Shown here one piece after another: positions 33,187 to 43,193 of a stretch of 64,000 bases of DNA; the first letter of the stretch is position 1; the number at the start of each line of letters is the position of its first letter. Source of the stretch: Meconema thalassinum (lineage: Eukaryota > Arthropoda > Insecta > Orthoptera > Tettigoniidae); contig OX336391.1 of NCBI GenBank assembly GCA_946902985.2, positions 70,223,947-70,287,946 of the forward strand, written 5' to 3'. The position numbers and the translations under genes were made by a program. The notes under the pieces are model-generated. The model was not told where the DNA came from. It did not search any database and saw only the letters and a list, made by a program, of their open reading frames with translations.

Positions 33187-33376
33187 TGTTAGGTTCACGT
33201 CTTAATAAATCACATAGACTCCTCTTGAATGCATATTTTATTATTTGTTGTGGAAAGATTCACAATTCACACGACACACACCATATTGTTTTTTTTGACA
33301 CTGAACTTCACTGATATCAAAGACTATGTCAAAGATACTGCACTACACTACTCTTGTGCTTGCTGCCAACACAACA
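33187..33376 (-). repeat. BEL copy 2 5' LTR
   Basis: It is 190 bp, with one substitution and a T8/T7 difference from the 3' LTR. Confidence 0.97.
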
Positions 33377-33381
33377 AGAAT

Positions 33382-34780
33382 GTTTGGATAATGAATGCAA
33401 GGTGTTTATGTTTCTATGAAACCTGCAAAGAACCAAAGAGTACTTGGATAACTGGATGCAACCTATGGTCATTAAGGACCACATTTAAGGGATATTGTAC
33501 CATTTATTCAATATTTACTGTCAAAAGGTGTTGAAATAGATGATTCAATATTACCTTATTCGACCAGTTCTGCAACGTAGGCTTACCGGTATTCTAAAAG
33601 TTCAACACTAGACCAACAATGCTCTGTTTTCTTTAATAAGTACCAGAACATTGAGTTTTGTTTCTGAACTTTTGTACAATTTGCCAGTTTGCCAGACCAG
33701 GCAGCAATGTGTGTTTATTCATACCGTACCGTATATGCTCAATGGAGGAACCGTTTGTTGGTAGAATGTTACTTGTGAGGATCAATTTCAAAGATACGTA
33801 GTGTGAAGAATTCTATAAATAAGTGCCTCAGGAAAATAATTCGCGTCTTCTTCAAAAGCAGGTTCTGTTCAAAAATACAGCCTCAAGGAAAAGAACTGCA
33901 GCAAGGACTGATCATTAAGTAAGTTGTAAAAAGTTGTGTAATAAACATATATGCATAATTTTGCTATCGATTGGGCATGTCAGACATTTTTCTTGAATGA
34001 CTGCTCTTTTCTGAGCAATGTCCTGCATTTGGAAATTTTCAGTTGGTGACGCTAACGAGTTTTGTTGTGAAGTGGTCGTATTGTATCTCAAGAGGGAGAG
34101 TTTTTAGCTAAAATCATTGAACTCGAGGTACATTAATACTGGAATGCCGACTGTTTGGGAGTGAAGTGCGGTTTTAATGCGAGTATTTACGCCGGGTCGT
34201 TTCTAGAGAGAGAAAAGTGTTTCTTTCTCTCGATATTTTAGTCTTAAGTTGAACTCTAAATAATTCTGAGAAAATTACAAGTAGCGGTACCGTAATATTG
34301 TGAAACTATAGCTCTGTCAATACGGAACACTGTTCGGCAATATCATCAGGTAAATTAATAATAGGGCCTTCGTGTATTTGTCATATACTCTTTAGGCCTA
34401 TTATGTCACCATTTGATGTAAGACGTATCCACAAACGCAGAATACTTAATTACAGAAATTTATTTGAAATTTAAGTTGACCATCAACCTACCGTATCATT
34501 GGAAAATACCCTATGTATAACGAGGGTAAGGTACCGTATTTCCTTTTGTAAAAATTTATGTGTAATATACATATTATGCATAATGTTTCCATCGATTGAA
34601 CTGTTAAGATATTTTCCAGTGCCGTATGTTTTGGAAGTGCTTATTGTGGGCAGGTAATGAAGGTTATTGGGCTACCTGAATTCGTAAATGGGATTTGTTT
34701 CAGTGGATGCGGTTACTTATTGGCTTTGCTGCAAAATGATTGTTACATTCATGTGTTTTTGCTCGTTGTTTGATTCTTCA
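33382..34780. other. No gene recognised (host intron)
   Basis: AT-rich, non-coding. No TE with clear termini was seen. Confidence 0.5.
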
Positions 34781-35037
34781 CTATGCCTTAAAAATACAAC
34801 TCGGTCTTTTTGAAACAGTTTTCGCAACAAATTCCGTGCATGATTAAATCCAGCAAAGGTCAATTATTTTTACTGTTTGTCAATGTAATGTTTTTATATC
34901 ACATTGGTGAGAAAGGTGATATTTCGAAACACGTGGGAACAAAGAAGATCCAAGATAATGTTAAGTGTAGTAAAGAAAGAAGAAGTGAAGAAAATGGTGT
35001 TAAAAGTGGGAGTTATGGGATAAGTGCGGAATGCTAG
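34781..35037 (+). pseudogene. Possible hAT/BED-finger N-terminal remnant
   Basis: The frame includes FSQQIPCMIKSSKG, then GEKGDISKHVGTKKIQDNVK. This resembles the N-terminal finger of hAT-type transposases; the transposase at 60.7 kb has the comparable HGGRDDCRKHINSKIH. The Cys pair expected before it is not in frame (it reads LFLLFVNV), so the finger is broken or degenerate. There is no downstream transposase core. The assignment rests on family resemblance only. Confidence 0.4.
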
Positions 35038-35290
35038 TTTAAATCATTAATTTTGCATTTTAGTTTGCCAATTAATTGAGCTAATATTTGCCTCTCGTAT
35101 GAAAATCTCGTGATTTTCGGTTTTTAAGTTTGGTAGGTATGAAAATGTTATAGGGCAGGTAAGGACAAGCAGGCAGGGAAGCCACACACAAGGATTTTGG
35201 TTTCGGTAGGAACGAAATAAGCTGGGAACAAAGAAACAACTTGTAAGGTCAGATAGTTCTGGGTGCACCATGAAATACCAGTAATGCTAG

Positions 35291-35457
35291 AACTACGGCA
35301 CCACACCACATTTCTCGCCGTGGCTGCCACAATATTACAATTAGAAATGCAATACTTTACCTGGTCGAGCCCAAACTACGGCACCACACCGTATTTCTCG
35401 CCGTGGCTGCCACAATATTACAATTAGAAATGCAATACTTTACCAGGTCGAGCCCAA
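35291..35457. repeat. 83-bp tandem duplication
   Basis: Two adjacent copies start AACTACGGCACCACACC at 35291 and 35374, with only a few mismatches. No ORF crosses the pair. Confidence 0.92.
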
Positions 35458-36368
35458 AACCCTGTTGATTGCAGTCAATTGCAATTTTTGGAATTAACTT
35501 AGACTTCTTGTTTTCTCAAACGTCTCCTACTTCCGTTAACATTTCACTTGCTCAGAGTTATCTGGCGAGAAGTGTGACGCGCTCTGCAGGTCAAAGATGT
35601 TAATCCGCGCAGATGTCTCATTCATTAATTCTGTACTCATGCTGCGTCAAAGTAGTTGGTTCAGTCCTCGGCTCGTGTTGTGTACGGTCACAATATACAC
35701 AATATCTATGCTTAGTATACTGCAATTTGTTCCCTATGATTTGACAATTCATATCATAGTAACTGGGGGTTGAAAGTCCTTACATTATGCTGAGTAATGT
35801 AGACATCAAAACTGTTGGCTTGGTTTCCTAGTACTACATTTCAGCAACTGCCTGTAGAGTATCACTGTCTCTCTGAATCCCCAGTCCTATTTAGACAATC
35901 TAGCACTGTTCATATGTTAAACACACAAAGACCTCCCTGACATTTATAATTTGTGATGATGCAAATATTTCATGGGGAAGGTTCTTACCAAAATAGGCTT
36001 ATTCATAACTGGTTCTTGTTGTAGCATTCCATATCAGCACCAAATAGTTAGGACCATTCAAACAGCAATCAACACCACTAACTCTTTAGTTGTTATTAAG
36101 AAGGAAACACTTCTGGAATGTTTCGAAGGGGTAGACATTTATAGGGATAATTATTCATCGTCCTCAAAGGCCTGCCCTAGATAGAAATTCCATTGTATGT
36201 GCGATAGCATACATTTAAATTAAATAGAGCAAAACAGAAGAAAAAATCCTGGAAGGGTATTGGAATATACCATTAAACTTTTCTGTATGTAAATGACAAA
36301 TATAACCTGTACTTGTTACAGTGTATCCTGAATGTTAAAGTACATTACCTAATTATCCTGTGTTGTAG
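35458..36368. other. No gene recognised (upstream of host exon c)
   Basis: Non-coding sequence. If exon c at 36369 is a second first exon, its promoter could lie here, but the TGTTGTAG acceptor argues that at least one upstream untranslated exon exists. Confidence 0.35.
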
Positions 36369-36432
36369 ATTCCTCAACATTATGGAGGGCCAACCATCTA
36401 TCAAATGTGAACCAGAAGAATACCCTGAGATT
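36369..36432 (+). CDS. Host coding exon c with its own ATG (SUMO motif)
   Basis: The acceptor TGTTGTAG ends at 36368 and the donor GTAAGTTG starts at 36433. The ATG at 36382 opens 17 codons, MEGQPSIKCEPEEYPEI, ending in phase 0. PSIKCEP is a psi-K-x-E site flanked by prolines. If joined to exon b (phase 0) the frame would instead reach TGA within 14 codons, so this exon cannot be an internal coding exon of that transcript. The best reading is an alternative first coding exon, or the first exon of a neighbouring paralogue, that splices to 46804. Confidence 0.65.
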
Positions 36433-36549
36433 GTAAGTTGTGTTTTAGTTCCATATATTGGTACGTATATTGTGTACCGGTACCAGTACTGATGGGCTCA
36501 ACACATATTTGTGCAATTAATAGGAATGATGTGATGAGTCTTATTCCTT

Positions 36550-36630
36550 CCAAATAGTGATGATGATAATTCTTGATTTAAGGAGCCTAACATCTAGGTT
36601 ATCGGCCCCCTACCAAATAGTAATCTGGAT
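36550..36630. repeat. Short dispersed repeat
   Basis: The block GGAGCCTAACATCTAGGTTATCGGCC, with a related one near 48275-48300 (GGGGCCAAACATTCACATTATCG), looks like one SINE or LINE family. Borders are unclear. Confidence 0.4.
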
Positions 36631-36739
36631 CTGTAATGTTTGCTTTTAATTTTCCTAATAATGATATTAACACCTCCGTTCTTCAGTCCATGATTTATTG
36701 GTCCTTTTACTCATTTTCACAGCTAATTGGCTGTTAATT

Positions 36740-38390
36740 ACTGTCTTGCACTGGGGTCGATCTTATGTAATTTCTTCTATTTCACTAAGCCACTGGTTCT
36801 TGACTTCCATTGAGAGAGCAAGGTTGAGAATCCTTTTGGTGAACCTGTGATGGTTCATTCTGAGAATGTTACAGTAGAACTTAAATTGCATTTTCCTGTA
36901 GGTGTCAGTGATCCTCACAGAATGCCGATATATCTTCTGAAACTTCCGTTTCACCCAAACTCCTTCTGAGCAGACTGGACCAAGTATTTTCCTCAATATT
37001 CTCCTTTCTTGTTTCTCTATGTCCTTACTAAGAGATCTACCTTCAATGATCAATGTTTCTGAGCCATATAGTGCTTCAGGTTTGATTACTGTGGTATCAT
37101 GTCTTAGATGTTGATTTATTAATTACATCTGTAGGTATAGCCTTCTGTAATTTTGAAATTCTCTCTTTGTTTATGTACGATTCAATCGTGAAGTAAAGTA
37201 CTATCCCGTCCTTTGCCTGGAGGGAGTGTGGAAAACCTCGGGAATAATCACTCAGCAGGATTCAAACCGAATTGCTGCAGCTGCCGTCAAGGCCGTGGTG
37301 CACGGTTTAATGAGCACGGATACGCCGTAGGGTTTGAATTTATTTACTTGATGATTTTTTTCCGAATTTAGTCTTCAGAGGTTTCCCGTTCAGGTGACGA
37401 GCGGATTGCTCCATGCATTTGGAGTCCGGTCTAAGCTGCAATTTCGTGAAGTCTTTCAAGAACCTGAACTGCCTCTTGATATTGTTAGAAAGAATAGCTC
37501 GATCATCTGCAAAGGCCAAACACAGCAGATAAATTTTATTTTTGATTCGTCGACCAATAGTTATTTTTTTTGTTTTCCCACCTTATTCAAGAACACGATT
37601 GAATAATAACAGTGATAGTCTGTCTCCTTGTCGAAGTCCTGTGCTAATATAAGAACGGTCAGAGAGCTCACTGAAATTTAACTATTAAAGTTATGGCTGT
37701 CAGTATCTGTTGATTTAATACGCTAGTTATGCTGTCAACTTTGAATTTTTCTGAATTAATGAAATGTGTGTGTCGTTAGCTTTCCTGAAGTCTCCAAAGT
37801 GAGCATTGTTTGCCTGGGTTTATGGAATTGCAAGACGGTTTTGAGATTTAGAATTTGTTCTTCACAGGACCTGCTATTTATGAATCATGCCTGTTATTCG
37901 CCAATTAGGTGTTCAGATTGGTTTTCAAGTCTCGTGAATAATGTTTTAAGAATTTTGTACGCAACTGATAATGAGGATATTCCTCTGTAAGTATTTTTAA
38001 CTAGTGAGTGAATTAGATTGCAATTCCAGTCTTCAAGAATTTTCTCCGTAAATTTTCAAGAATTACTTGAAATTTCTGAGCTAGGCTTTCACCTCTTAAT
38101 CTCAACATTACATCTTCCTTTGGGGCTTAGCTATTTTTAAGTTCATGGATTATTTTCTCGATTTCTTCTAATGAAGGGTGTTCTGAATCCGGATTTGGAA
38201 TCGGTTGCTCAAATCAGAATTGTTCTTCAGGAGTATCGCTGGTTAAAAGTCATGGAAATTATCTGTGAGATGTTTACTGTTTTCTTTATTATTCCCAGGG
38301 TCTCATCCTGATGTTTAACACATAAAACAGGTACTTAGTAATGCTATAGTTCGTCAGCAAATGTTTTGTTACAGTGTCTTTTACATTTTT
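36740..38390 (-). pseudogene. Degenerate LINE ORF2, minus strand
   Basis: Reading leftwards, there is a TGLRQGDRLS-like motif near 37625-37650, a LAFADDRAIL catalytic box near 37495-37535, and then a C-terminal region (36763-37053) containing KQERRILRKILGP and KMQFKFYCNILRM, typical of the domain downstream of RT in RTE-like LINEs. Stops and frameshifts are frequent. The part at 38230-38390 recurs at about 46545-46706. This is an old copy. Confidence 0.72.
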
Positions 38391-38986
38391 CTGTGTAATA
38401 GATGACCACGCGGAATGAACGGGGTAAGTCCATTTAATTCGGAAATGCGTTTATGAAGCACTCTGGTGGCCAGCTATCGTAACTACAGATCAGTTGTAAT
38501 TAACTTCAAATAATGCGGTAAGTCAGCGAGATACAGAGGTTTTTATTTTTAGTGGAAACGGAAAGAACGTACCATATTCTCTCACTTTAGTTGTTATTTG
38601 TATTACATGAACTTCCTTTATAAGAAATTCATTTGGCTAAGTAACTATATCGCTTACCCTCAATTGGGGTGTTTGTGAGTATTTGTTTTTAGCGTTGAAA
38701 GTTTAAATTGGCTCTCTTGGAAAATCTACATAATGTGGCTTACCCCGTTCTTCCCGTGGAGTCTTCAATTTTGATCTATTTCTGTCAGTCTATTTTTATA
38801 TAATGTGCGTTTTTCAGATCTGATGATTCTTGAGGCTTTCTGGGCTTTGATAAATTCATGCTAGTTATTTTTTGTATTTTATTGCAACTGCACTTTTTAA
38901 AGGTTTGAATAAGAAGGTCTATGGTCTTATCGCTGGTCTTGTTCAACTATCTGTTTTTACGTTTCCGAGGAAGAACCCCAATAATC

Positions 38987-40060
38987 CGGGAAGATCCCAA
39001 TAGTGTATCTTCTAATACCATCGAATTGGAAGGATTTTGGTTGGTGATATTCCCAAGTAAATTGTTTGAATTTTGTTTAAGGGACACTAGGACTGAATTT
39101 TTCAACTACCTCATTTTTTTTGTCAGAATGAGTTTAAATTTATACTGCATACTTAAAATAGTAACACTAAGCCAAATACCAAATTTGAAAACAATTGGAT
39201 GAAATATAATTAATTTTTTACTAATTATATTATTAAAATATACCCTGTGATCAAAATGCTCCATGCGCATTAGAAATTATGTAAAACGCTTGATATTGTC
39301 ATTACATATACATAAAACTATTCTAAATATTATAACATTGAGACATTTCAGGAAAGTGATACATGTATGCTGTCAGATGAATATTTTCTTGATGTGCCAT
39401 CATGTTTTATGAATTTTGATAATTTTTCATAGTTTTTAATTTTTTGGTCTGTAATTTACTAAGTGACTGGAGATATTGCAATGTTATCTTACAACACATG
39501 TATTTCTGAATATTCAGTGATTTTTAAAAGTAAAATTGGTGAATATCTCATTCACATTTTGATTACCTAAAAATGTTGTTTGGAGATAAAAGCATTTTTA
39601 TAAAATCGCATGCTATATTAACCAGTTTGGCTCACCCAATGAATTTTTTTTCGAAAAAATCTGAAAACTCCAATGGTTTGTTGTAGAGATAAAGAGCACA
39701 GAGACCTTTCGTTTGAGTTAACCTATGACTTTGTAGGATTTCTAATTTTAAAAGTGTAGCCTACTTTCATATGATTTGCCTTCCATCTTCTTCTTAGGCA
39801 GAGGAGATTTAAAAATGTCGCTGAGCCTTTAAAAATGGCAGTGCATGAAAACTGTCTTACTGAAATGATCCACAGGAGTCCGTAAAATATACATAAGTTA
39901 TTGGAAAAACAAAAAACAGTTATTTTGTAATTTTTGCCTAAAAACTCAGTCTTAGTGTCCCTGGAAGATCCCAATAATGTATCTTCTAATACCATCAAAT
40001 TTGAGGGATTTTGGTTGGTGATATTTGCAAGTAAATTGTTTGAATTTTGTTTTAGACATT
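38987..40060. repeat. Pair of ~100-bp direct repeats about 1 kb apart
   Basis: GAAGATCCCAATA(G/A)TGTATCTTCTAATACCATC and the following ~75 bases occur at 38987-39083 and again at 39961-40060, about 88% alike by eye. Short inverted pieces of the same family (GTGTCCCT / AGGGACAC) flank them. The interval has no ORF, so these may be ends of an unknown non-autonomous element. Confidence 0.6.
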
Positions 40061-40166
40061 CCAGATCAATTCTTGGATATTTTAACTGTTCTGAGTTTGG
40101 GTCCATCAGGTTGAAACTTTACATTAATTATAGATGAGGGTTGATTAATGTAAATAATTATTTTGT

Positions 40167-41469
40167 TTACTTTAAATTCATAATCATAATTGAAACGTGG
40201 ATGGCTCCTGTGGATAGGCCAAACGGGACACGGGCATACTCAAACAGGTTCCAGTCAGTGGAAAAAGCAGTAACATGCCTGGATTCCGGAGAGAGGGGAA
40301 TTTGGAAGTAAGAAGAATTTAAATCGAGGATCGTGAACACCTTCGCGTTGCGAAACCATCTAAAAACAAGTATGAAGGTCCGGCAAAGGAATGGATTGTA
40401 AAACAACCTTTTGATTAAGAGCCCTATAGTCGACCACCGGCCGAAAACCACCGTTAGGTTTTGGCACAAGAAATACAGGGGATGAGTAGGCAGAGATAGA
40501 AGGTTGGATTACACCTTCTTCCAACATCTTATCGATAATCTTACGAAGTTCAGCCATCTTGGGCGGTGCAAGGCGATACGGACTGGAACGCACCGGCACA
40601 GAATCGGTTAGCTCAATCTTGTATTCCATCAAATGAGTTACACCCAACTTGTCAGTAAATACATCGCTATACTCCTGACATAACCTCTTTATGGCATCCT
40701 TTTGAAGACTCGTTAAATTTTCCAGATCGGGATCCTCAATAGTCATAGGTTCACTAACAGAATTGACAGCAGGAGAAGATAAAACCGGGTTGAACGATAA
40801 TTTACTTTGCGGATTAAACTTAAACCATAAGTTGCGAGCACCAAAATCAAGAAGCATACCAACGTGTGACATGAAATTAGCTCCAATGACCACAGAACAA
40901 GAAAGATTTCTGGCAACAAAAAATTTAAACTTCCAAGAAAAATTTAGAATATGGATTTTGACTGTCATACTACCCAAAATATTTAAGTTTGAACAGTTTG
41001 CCGAAATAAAAGATTCATTGTTAGGCTCTAACTCAGGAAATTTGCAAACACTCTTCATAGATAAAAAACAGTTCTCGCTTATAAAGGATGCGACACTACC
41101 AGAATCAAGCAATGCAGAAACGGGCTCGTTATTAACACAAATTTCAATAAACGGGGATATTCCTTTAGCCACAGGAGAAATTCCAAGATCATTATTCACT
41201 CTAAAACGATTACAAGTAGATGACGAGGACACCCGAACTACAGGTTTCACATTATGTTTAGAATTAGCCTGACTTGCCACGACATTGCTCACCGACAGGT
41301 TAGGTAGGTCAGAGACATAAGCAGAATTAGCTCGTGATGAATTAGTTTTCAAAGAGTTACCAAGATTTTCATCAGTAGGGCGACCAGAAACTTCACAGGG
41401 TTTTCCCAAATCCTCATGCACAGAAATATCCTTAGAAGTAACATCCGAATTGGTCTCCAAAACATCCCG
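40167..41469 (-). pseudogene. Gypsy pol: protease and partial RT
   Basis: The frame continues directly from gag after TGA (41470-41472). A protease-like DSGSVASFI is near 41090-41115; its DSG replaces the common DTG, which is a normal variant. The spacer leads to the RT with YRLAPPKMAELRKIIDKML, SPVFLVPKPNGGFRPVVDYR and, after a one-base T insertion near 40366-40370, VFTILDLNSSYFQIPL with the first catalytic Asp. The sequence stops after VPFGLS, before the YxDD box. No RNase H or integrase remains. Confidence 0.88.
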
Positions 41470-42549
41470 TCATTGGCGATACAGAACTTGGTTACTCGGA
41501 CACACCTTCTTAACATGTCCCACGCCACCGCACGTGTGGCACTTAATATTGGGTCTTGGGTGGAACATAACCTTAGGCGGGGGACGAGACATCAAGGAAG
41601 GAGGGGGACGAGACATCAAGGAAAGAGGAGGAACATTAGCTACACGAAGGGAATCTGCATGTTTCACAGCCATAGCCTCTATAATGACCTGTTTTAGCTC
41701 GACAAATGACGAAGGCCTGGTACACATAGTCATGTATGACCTATATTGAGGCGAAAACCCATTTACAATCGATGACACCAACTGTCGTTCAGTTAAAGGG
41801 GATGCAAATACCTGGGCATACACCTTGATGTCACTGACATAGTCGCCAATTGACTCGTCCAACCTTTGGACACGATACAAGAACTTTTGCTCAAGAGTAC
41901 TAAGGGCACTCGCAGGGACAAAAAACCACAACACTTCCCTAATGAACATGGCTAAGGACATGCGGAGGTGGATCGCTTCAATTAGCTTATCGCGCAGCAT
42001 ACCGGATGCAACATGATACAAAAGTTGGAAAATCTGAATTTCCGACATCCCAAAAATCGAGGCATGGTTACCCAATTCGACCACTTGCTTTAAAAATAGG
42101 ACCACCTGTGTAACGTCATCTAGGTTGAAACTCTTCAACTTAGCTAAGAAACCAGAAATAGGATGAGGAATCGACCCATAATTAACGGTAGGGGAGTACG
42201 TAGCATTAGGAAAAGAGACATTGTTACCAGGGTAGCCCGCTCGCACACCCTCTACAGGAGACAACACATTTACATTGCTAGAGAAAGAACTGGGATGCAA
42301 CGGGTCGGCAGTACCCAGGAAATCATTAGGTGACCTAACATGAGAAGAATGACCGTATGCAGGGTTAAGTTGTATGGACGAGCCAGAGCCAGACAATATA
42401 GGGGCAGGCAAACCACTACTAGAAATCGATCCCAAAACCTCAGACCTAGTAAACAGAGGTGATTCACGTTCAACCCCAGAAGAACTCTCCAAGTTCACAA
42501 GGTTATCTCTTAAGTCAATTAAATCGAAAACACTATTATTGTCGGCCAT
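41470..42549 (-). CDS. Gypsy gag
   Basis: A 359-codon frame starts MADNNSVFDLIDL. It has a Ser/Pro-rich N-terminal part, a capsid-like middle (FLKQVVELGNHASIFGMSE, LDESIGDYVSDIKVYAQVF) and one CCHC zinc knuckle, CHTCGGVGHVKKVC, next to the end. It has no internal break. It ends CGC CAA TGA CGG, and pol carries on in the same frame. The protein would form the particle core and package the RNA. Confidence 0.88.
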   Translation of the reverse strand: MADNNSVFDLIDLRDNLVNLESSSGVERESPLFTRSEVLGSISSSGLPAPILSGSGSSIQLNPAYGHSSHVRSPNDFLGTADPLHPSSFSSNVNVLSPVEGVRAGYPGNNVSFPNATYSPTVNYGSIPHPISGFLAKLKSFNLDDVTQVVLFLKQVVELGNHASIFGMSEIQIFQLLYHVASGMLRDKLIEAIHLRMSLAMFIREVLWFFVPASALSTLEQKFLYRVQRLDESIGDYVSDIKVYAQVFASPLTERQLVSSIVNGFSPQYRSYMTMCTRPSSFVELKQVIIEAMAVKHADSLRVANVPPLSLMSRPPPSLMSRPPPKVMFHPRPNIKCHTCGGVGHVKKVCPSNQVLYRQ

Positions 42550-43193
42550 TTAAAAAAACACAGAATGCTGACAAGACAATACAGAAGAAAACAGAATTTT
42601 GGAATTACGAGGACAGTTTACACATTCACAACACTACCATAACTACCAATTACCAACACCATAGATTAGGTTGACACTCGAACACAGCCACCATACTACA
42701 CAAAATCATGCACAATGCTGCCCAGAACTGCAGACGTCACCGCCAGCTTGGCTCGAGAACAGGAAGCTAAATTACAAAAATTTCCACAAAGCACATGGCG
42801 AACAGCTACAGACAGGGCTCCAGGATGTCTTCACTCGTAGCATGTAGGCTATCAGAATATTACCAAATCCACATTTCCCATGCCAAGAACACATGCCAGC
42901 CACTTACCGAGCATCTTTTTCAGTGAGAATGTTGCATACAAACAGGATAAAATACAGCAGCAAACACCTCGCTCAGAACCGGTCACTGTTATCTCACCAC
43001 ATGGATATTCAGAGGCAAACATGAAATTAAACAAACGACAAGGATTAGCTTTAAATAACATCAAGTGCACTGACATGACATATCCCATCAACAACCGCTC
43101 CATCAGCACTAGAAGGATCCATAAAACGAGCCTGCGGGTATTGAGGAGGGGATAGTTAAGGAAGCGAACTCGAGCTCGGTCTGCTACCAAAAT

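Larger units (their letters stand above)
27551..33376 (-). mobile_element. BEL/Pao LTR retrotransposon copy 2, almost intact
   Basis: LTRs of 189 bp (27551-27739) and 190 bp (33187-33376) differ by one substitution and one T in a homopolymer. The 5-bp target duplication is AGAAT (27546-27550 and 33377-33381). On the minus strand the primer binding site is TGGCGACCAGTGACACG just inside the 5' LTR (about 33160-33180), and the polypurine tract GGTGGGAGAA abuts the 3' LTR. One long gag-pol frame with a single stop fills the interior. LTR similarity and frame condition indicate a recent insertion. It is related to copy 1, but the LTRs are different. Confidence 0.97.
40167..43193 (-). mobile_element. 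Ty3/gypsy retrotransposon, truncated
   Basis: A minus-strand element with leader, gag, protease and the first part of RT; sequence ends inside RT at about 40167, so the rest of pol and the 3' LTR are gone. Just inside the inferred 5' LTR end (GTGTCA at 43193) lies TGGTAGCAGA (43180-43189), which matches the complement of an initiator-tRNA-Met 3' end for its first ten bases. The 5' LTR itself must extend above 43193, but its outer border cannot be set without the partner LTR. Confidence 0.82.
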
